Shown here: in pieces, positions 5,422-9,459 of the stretch
How positions within the stretch are numbered: the first letter of the stretch is position 1
Layout: every line of letters begins with the position of its first letter
Source of the DNA: CAYWNA01 sp964459305
GTDB lineage: Bacteria; Planctomycetota; Planctomycetia; Pirellulales; Pirellulaceae
Reading direction: 5' to 3'
Assembly: GCA_964459305.1 (NCBI GenBank)
Contig: CAYWNA010000383.1
Span: 1-9,459 of the forward strand
DNA length: 9,459 nucleotides
Notes under the pieces: generated by a model
Databases searched by the model: none
The model's input: the letters and a program-made list of their open reading frames with translations, nothing else
Told to the model about the DNA's origin: nothing
Program-made: the position numbers and the translations under genes

Positions 5422-7557
5422 ATGGCCATACTGCAATTGGATGCTCTGCCGCCGCGTACGACCAAGGGCACGATTGCGCGCCTTTTGGTCCAGGTCGGAG
5501 GAATCGAACGAAGGAAGATCGGATTGGTCGAGATGCGCGGACGAAGCTCGCGCATCGAAGTCTCGGACGAACTGATCGACCGTTTGGTGAAACGCCTGGA
5601 TGGAGCCAATCTAGCGAATCGGCACATTCGAGCTTCTCACGGCAACCGCTTGACCAGTGGGGACGAAGATCACTTCCACCGACTCCTCCGCCTGTTGGAG
5701 ATCGAAGCCGAGGCGGAAGCCAAACAGACCACCGATCGCATTCGACGGATGTCTGGGGAGGATGCGGAGCGTAGTGGCGAGAGCCTCGTGAACTTGGTGA
5801 TTCGCGATCGTTACGGCGGACTGGGAGGCCGCACGCTGCTCGTCCTGTCGAAGCGGAACGAGCGTCAACCTCTGCCGTGGACCCGCTTGAACACCGGTAC
5901 GCCGATCGTACTGACCACCGAAGATGCGCGGGAAGATCTTCGCTTGCGAGGCGTGGTGAGTGAACGCGATGCAAGCAATATCGAAGTGGCCCTGGCCGGC
6001 GCGTGGCATCCGGAGGACGACGGAATCACGTATCGGATCGATCTTTCCGGCGACGTGGTGGCCCGCGAGCGCCAGCGAGCCGCGTTGGAGCGGGCCAGCG
6101 GGGCACGAGGCGATCGGCTGGCCGAACTGCGAGCCGTGCTGTTGGGCGAGACATCTCCCGAGTTCCAAGACGCCGACGATTCGCCACTGCACGACTCGAT
6201 GCTGAATACATCCCAGCAGGAAGCCATCGCGTTCGCTTTGTCAGCCGCCGACGTGGCCATCATTCACGGTCCGCCGGGAACCGGTAAGACCACGACGGTG
6301 GTGGAACTGATCCGTCAGGCCATCCGGCGTGGCGAGACGGTCTTGGCCTGTGCCCCCAGCAATCTGGCCGTGGACAACCTGTTCGAGCGTTTGCTGGCTG
6401 CCGGCGAACGGGCGATTCGTTTGGGACATCCCGCGCGCGTGCAGCCGGGTCTGCGGGAACACACATTGGATCTGATGGTCGGTGCGCATCAAGACGTCCG
6501 CTTGGCCCGCAAGTTGGTCAAAGAGGCCGAAGCCTTGCGCGACAAAGCCTCTCGCTATACCCGGGCAAAACCAGCACCGGGGGCCCGGCGGGAAATGCGG
6601 GACGAGGCCAAGCGGCTAATGGACGATGCCCGTCGGCTGGAGATGCAGGTGGTTCAGGAAATCCTGGATTCTGCCGCCGTTTTGTGCTCGACCACAACCG
6701 GCTTGGACAGCGGGATCCTGGCGCAACGACGGTTCGATCTGGCCGTGATCGACGAAGCCTGCCAGAGCACCGAACCGGGATGTTGGATACCGATGCTGCG
6801 CTGCGATCGCCTCGTCTTGGCCGGCGACCATTGCCAACTGCCGCCTACCGTCATCTCCCGACAGGCGGCCACTGAAGGATTCAACGTTAGCTTGCTCGAA
6901 CGATTGATCGAGCATCACGGCGACGTTGTCGCGCGGCGGTTGACCGTTCAGTATCGCATGCACCAGGCGATCATGGACTTTTCGTCGACCGAGTTCTACG
7001 ACGGGACACTGATCGCCGATTCGCGAGTCGCCGGTCATCGGCTCTGCGATCTTCCGTCCGTCTCGTCCAACGAGTTGACGGACAATCCGGTGCTCTTCGT
7101 CGACACGGCCGGCGCCGGCTACGACGAGCTGCAAGAGCCGGACGGTGAAAGCCGGCTGAATCCGCGCGAAGCCGACGTGGTTGCCGCCAAGGTTCAAGCC
7201 CTCGTCGCTGCGGGCGTGGAGCCGTCCGATATCGCCGTAATCGCGCCCTATGCGGCGCAGGTTCGCCTGCTGCGAGATCGGCTGCTGGAGGAACACGCCA
7301 AACTGGAAGTCGACACCGTGGATGGCTTCCAAGGACGAGAAAAGGAAGCCGTGGTCATATCGCTGGTGCGGTGCAATCCCCGCGGCGAGATTGGCTTTCT
7401 GGGTGACGTACGCCGCATGAACGTCGCTTTGACACGAGCTCGCCGCAAGCTGGTGGTAATCGGCGACAGCGCCACGATCGGCGGTCACCCATTCTACGCC
7501 CGGTTGTTGGAGTATTTCGAGTTGGTGGAAGCGTACCGTACAGTATGGGAGGAGTAG
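5422..7557 (+). CDS. UPF1/IGHMBP2-like superfamily 1 helicase with N-terminal DbpA-type RNA-binding domain
   Basis: A 711-residue, ATP-driven nucleic-acid unwinding enzyme, probably cytoplasmic. All main SF1 motifs are visible: Walker A GPPGTGKTTT (283-292), motif Ia ACAPSNLAVDNL, Walker B DEACQ (444-448), motif III GDHCQLPPT (468-476), motif IV QYRMH (510-514), motif V VDTVDGFQGREKE (about 630-642) and motif VI NVALTRAR (667-674). DEACQ, QYRMH and DGFQGREK place it in the UPF1/IGHMBP2 (SF1B, 5'-to-3') group. Residues about 200-270 would form the beta-barrel domain before the core. Residues about 15-72 (KGTIARLLVQVGGIERRKIG, then the SSRIEVSDELIDRLVKRLDG stretch) resemble the DbpA/CsdA C-terminal RNA-binding domain, which points to an RNA substrate. 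ATG 5422 puts this domain right at the N-terminus, but has no Shine-Dalgarno; ATG 5320 is possible. A Glu/Lys/Arg-rich coiled segment (about 355-415, KLVKEAEALRDKASR) lies between motifs Ia and II. No partner gene is adjacent, so its process is unknown. Confidence 0.88.
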   Translation: MAILQLDALPPRTTKGTIARLLVQVGGIERRKIGLVEMRGRSSRIEVSDELIDRLVKRLDGANLANRHIRASHGNRLTSGDEDHFHRLLRLLEIEAEAEAKQTTDRIRRMSGEDAERSGESLVNLVIRDRYGGLGGRTLLVLSKRNERQPLPWTRLNTGTPIVLTTEDAREDLRLRGVVSERDASNIEVALAGAWHPEDDGITYRIDLSGDVVARERQRAALERASGARGDRLAELRAVLLGETSPEFQDADDSPLHDSMLNTSQQEAIAFALSAADVAIIHGPPGTGKTTTVVELIRQAIRRGETVLACAPSNLAVDNLFERLLAAGERAIRLGHPARVQPGLREHTLDLMVGAHQDVRLARKLVKEAEALRDKASRYTRAKPAPGARREMRDEAKRLMDDARRLEMQVVQEILDSAAVLCSTTTGLDSGILAQRRFDLAVIDEACQSTEPGCWIPMLRCDRLVLAGDHCQLPPTVISRQAATEGFNVSLLERLIEHHGDVVARRLTVQYRMHQAIMDFSSTEFYDGTLIADSRVAGHRLCDLPSVSSNELTDNPVLFVDTAGAGYDELQEPDGESRLNPREADVVAAKVQALVAAGVEPSDIAVIAPYAAQVRLLRDRLLEEHAKLEVDTVDGFQGREKEAVVISLVRCNPRGEIGFLGDVRRMNVALTRARRKLVVIGDSATIGGHPFYARLLEYFELVEAYRTVWEE

Positions 7558-7618
7558 ACCGATCGAGCGTCAGAGAGCTATCAGTATGCTTCCGTGTGCG
7601 AAAAAAGGCGTAGAATAT

Positions 7619-7752
7619 GGGCGCAGGAAGGGGTTTGTAGCTGGATTCGCAAGAATTCAGGCGGATTACGCCCCCACCGCCTGAATTCTTGCGAATCCAG
7701 CTACGAGTTTTGTCAACGAATCCTTGCCGCCCGCAAACCCGTTCCTGCGCCC
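7619..7752. mobile_element. 134-bp miniature inverted-repeat element (MITE) with 9-bp target duplication
   Basis: The element starts GGGCGCAGGAAGGGGTTTG (7619-7637) and ends CAAACCCGTTCCTGCGCCC (7734-7752); these 19-bp termini are inverted copies with one mismatch. Just outside, GTAGAATAT is present on both sides (7610-7618 and 7753-7761) as a 9-bp direct repeat, the footprint of a transposition event. Inside lies a perfect 28-bp inverted repeat (7637-7664 and 7677-7704; core CTGGATTCGCAAGAATTC) around a 12-base loop. It has no coding capacity, so a transposase elsewhere would have to act on its ends. It sits between the helicase stop (7557) and the propeller start (7829), and its hairpin could also end or shield transcripts. 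The intact duplication suggests fairly recent insertion. Confidence 0.85.
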
Positions 7753-7828
7753 GTAGAATATCGACTGGAAAATCTTGCATGCCGTTTGGGCCACTGTTGA
7801 CGTCGTGAAGTAGGGATCCGTCTAAATT

Positions 7829-9106
7829 ATGAAGAACGCATTGGTATTCTTTTTGATTGTACTGAGTGCCGGATGGGCACACGCGGAAAACTGGCCCCGC
7901 TTCCGCGGGCCGACCGGTCAGGGCCTTTCCTCGGAAGCAAATCTCCCACTGTACTGGAGCCCTACATCCAACGTCGTATGGAAAATGGCAATTCCGGGCA
8001 TCGGGTGGTCGTCGCCCATCGTTTGGGATGATCGGATCTTCTTGACCTCCACCACAGAAGACGGCGTTTCCTGTCGGGTATTCTGCGTAGATCGGTTGTC
8101 GGGAAAGACGCTCTGGAACCGCGAAGTGTTTTGCCAAGTCCCCCAATACAAGCAGCAAAAGAACTCGCACGCGACACCGACGCCTGTAACCGACGGCGAA
8201 AGGGTATACGCCGTATTCAGCAGCGGCGGTATCGCGGCGATCAACTTTGACGGATCCAATTGCTGGACGTATCGCGATGCAAAATACTACAGCCGTCATG
8301 GCCTGGGCGCGTCACCCATCGTCTATGGGAATCTGCTCATCATGCCCTACGACGGAAGCAACCGCGTCGCCGAACCGGGGAAATGGCCCAACAATACCGA
8401 CGAGGAAAAACTGGGTTGGCGGATTCCCTGGGACAAGGCCTTCATTCTTGCCGTTGACGCAAAGACTGGGAGACGGGTCTGGACCGCAAAGCGAGGCATG
8501 TCACGCGTTGCCCACACCACACCGAATATTATCGAGGTCAATGGGCAGACCCAATTGATCAGCACCGCCGGAGACGCCATTCAAGGCTTCGATCCGGACA
8601 CCGGTGCCCGGATCTGGTCGGTTTACAGCGAGGGTGAGGGGGTAACTTCGAGCTTTGCCATGGGCGGCGGGCTGATTTTCTCAGCCTCCGGCTACATGGA
8701 TCACAGACTTCGCGCGGTTCGCATCGAGGGGCAAGGAGAGGTCACCGAAAGCCACATCGTTTGGGAAGCGCGCAAGGGCGTGCCGAGCCAGTCATCGCTG
8801 CTCTACGTGAAGCCTCATGTTTATGGGGTCAGCGATGGAGGTGTTGCAACCTGTTACCATGAAGCGGATGGAAAGGTCATCCAGCAAAAGCGAATCGGCG
8901 GAAATCACTGCGCTTCGCCCGTGTTCGCGGACGGCCATATCTACTTCCTCTCGGAAAGCGGCGAGACGGTCGTTATGAAGGCAGGGCCACAGCTTGAAAT
9001 CATAGCGCGAAATACGATCCAGGAAAGATGCCAGGCATCCATCGCCGTATCCCAGGGGCATCTGTTTATCCGGTCGGTCGAGCATCTGTTTTGTATTGGG
9101 TCCTGA
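7829..9106 (+). CDS. Secreted PQQ-like beta-propeller repeat protein
   Basis: A complete 425-residue protein. Residues 1-19 (KNALVFFLIVLSAGWAHA) are a clear signal peptide, with cleavage before ENWPRFRGP, the usual mature start of planctomycete PQQ-like propellers. Repeated blades are visible: WSSPIVWDDRIFLTST, CVDRLSGKTLWNRE, ATPTPVTDGERVYAVFSSGG, GASPIVYGNLLIMPYDG, AVDAKTGRRVWTAKR, GFDPDTGARIW, CASPVFADGHIYFLSES, ending HLFCIGS. The D/A-xx-TG-xx-W blade signature is shared with PQQ dehydrogenases and BamB, but I see no dehydrogenase catalytic region, so true PQQ binding is doubtful. A role as a binding or scaffold protein outside the cytoplasm is the safest guess. No strong ribosome binding site precedes ATG 7829, yet the signal peptide begins exactly there. 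The broken gene at 3450-4261 is a distant relative. The MITE lies upstream, so the gene probably has its own promoter between 7762 and 7828. Confidence 0.85.
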   Translation: MKNALVFFLIVLSAGWAHAENWPRFRGPTGQGLSSEANLPLYWSPTSNVVWKMAIPGIGWSSPIVWDDRIFLTSTTEDGVSCRVFCVDRLSGKTLWNREVFCQVPQYKQQKNSHATPTPVTDGERVYAVFSSGGIAAINFDGSNCWTYRDAKYYSRHGLGASPIVYGNLLIMPYDGSNRVAEPGKWPNNTDEEKLGWRIPWDKAFILAVDAKTGRRVWTAKRGMSRVAHTTPNIIEVNGQTQLISTAGDAIQGFDPDTGARIWSVYSEGEGVTSSFAMGGGLIFSASGYMDHRLRAVRIEGQGEVTESHIVWEARKGVPSQSSLLYVKPHVYGVSDGGVATCYHEADGKVIQQKRIGGNHCASPVFADGHIYFLSESGETVVMKAGPQLEIIARNTIQERCQASIAVSQGHLFIRSVEHLFCIGS

Positions 9107-9459
9107 ACGTCCGTACTTGGGGACAAGTTTCATCGGTCCATAGGTTTCTTGGGATCCCATCCAACGCCCCTGTTTCCGACACGGTTGCGGGGCGCAAGAA
9201 CGATTGCCATGACGGCTCCCGTCGGTCGTGCGCCATACGTCTGCAAACGCATTCGCATCTAACCCAACAGCCGCTTGATTCCGCAAGAAGTTGCATCCGA
9301 AACTAGCACTTACAACGGTGGAAAAGGGAGTGTTGGGACGTGCCGGAAACGGAACGTTCTCCAATTGAATTCTTCTAGTGCCACGTTGGCGCGTCGGTCG
9401 ATGTGACCGCTGCAGGTTAGCAAGCTGCGTTTCGTTGCGTCGGTGGGTGCGACCGAACG
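9107..9459. other. Gene-free right edge
   Basis: After the propeller stop I find no frame with a credible start and product on either strand. Minus-strand frames here continue into the propeller gene as antisense shadows. There is no clear terminator with a T-run. The only structure is the short imperfect repeat at 9391-9455. Confidence 0.55.
9391..9455. repeat. Two imperfect 19-bp direct repeats at the right edge
   Basis: GCGTCGGTCGATGTGACCG (9391-9409) and GCGTCGGTGGGTGCGACCG (9437-9455) agree at 16 of 19 positions with a 46-base period. Each contains a small dyad (CGGTC/GACCG in the first, CGGT/ACCG in the second). They could be paired operator half-sites or the first units of a longer repeat array that continues beyond the window. 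Confidence 0.35.

Noticed and set aside
6616..7488. A 290-codon open frame on the minus strand inside the helicase gene
   Set aside because: It is fully antisense to the helicase motifs III-VI, matches no family and is explained by GC-rich codon bias.
7637..7704. Perfect 28-bp inverted repeat read as an intrinsic terminator of the helicase
   Set aside because: No T-run follows, and it lies inside an element with target duplications, so mobility explains it better. It may still affect transcription.
7355..8299. A 314-codon minus-strand frame crossing the MITE
   Set aside because: It runs antisense through two real genes and reads through the inverted repeats; an artefact of the repeats and codon bias.
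8792..9364. A 190-codon minus-strand frame at the right edge
   Set aside because: Half is antisense to the propeller gene; no recognisable motif or ribosome binding site.

Overview
The window looks like chromosomal DNA of a planctomycete, most likely of the Pirellulales type. I infer this from moderately GC-rich DNA, secreted PQQ-like beta-propeller proteins that begin 'ENWPRFRGP' after the signal peptide, a DUF6807 ('PmoA') protein beside a secreted esterase, and several GC-rich dyad repeats between genes. No rRNA, tRNA, CRISPR array or transposase gene was found. The taxonomic call is inference.

Left part, minus strand (1-2788): a likely two-gene secreted module. A DUF6807 protein with a strong ribosome binding site is followed after about 90 bases by a very long esterase reading frame. 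That frame is open from 1739 to the left edge. It encodes a CE15/glucuronoyl-esterase-like alpha/beta hydrolase, then a second alpha/beta hydrolase domain cut off by the edge. The pair fits breakdown of plant or algal polysaccharide.

Middle (2800-4800): mostly non-coding or decaying DNA. It holds a 38-bp mini-element, a 52-bp GC-rich dyad, a doubtful 46-codon ORF and a broken PQQ-like propeller gene. In the broken gene a signal peptide is joined out of frame to the back two thirds of the propeller. A 26-bp dyad follows. Next comes what looks like a regulatory region: a 7-3-7 palindrome, a near-consensus sigma-54 promoter and a leader hairpin, all upstream of a small BON-domain gene at 4806-5051.

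Right part, plus strand (5422-9106): a 711-residue UPF1/IGHMBP2-like superfamily 1 helicase whose N-terminus resembles the DbpA RNA-binding domain, then a 134-bp miniature inverted-repeat element with an intact 9-bp target duplication, then an intact secreted PQQ-like propeller protein. The last 350 bases hold no gene that I can support, only a short imperfect repeat at the edge.

I do not see a clear new multi-gene system such as a defence island. The most useful leads are the MITE with its internally deleted relative, the RNA-binding-domain/helicase fusion, the sigma-54-driven BON gene and the double-hydrolase esterase.
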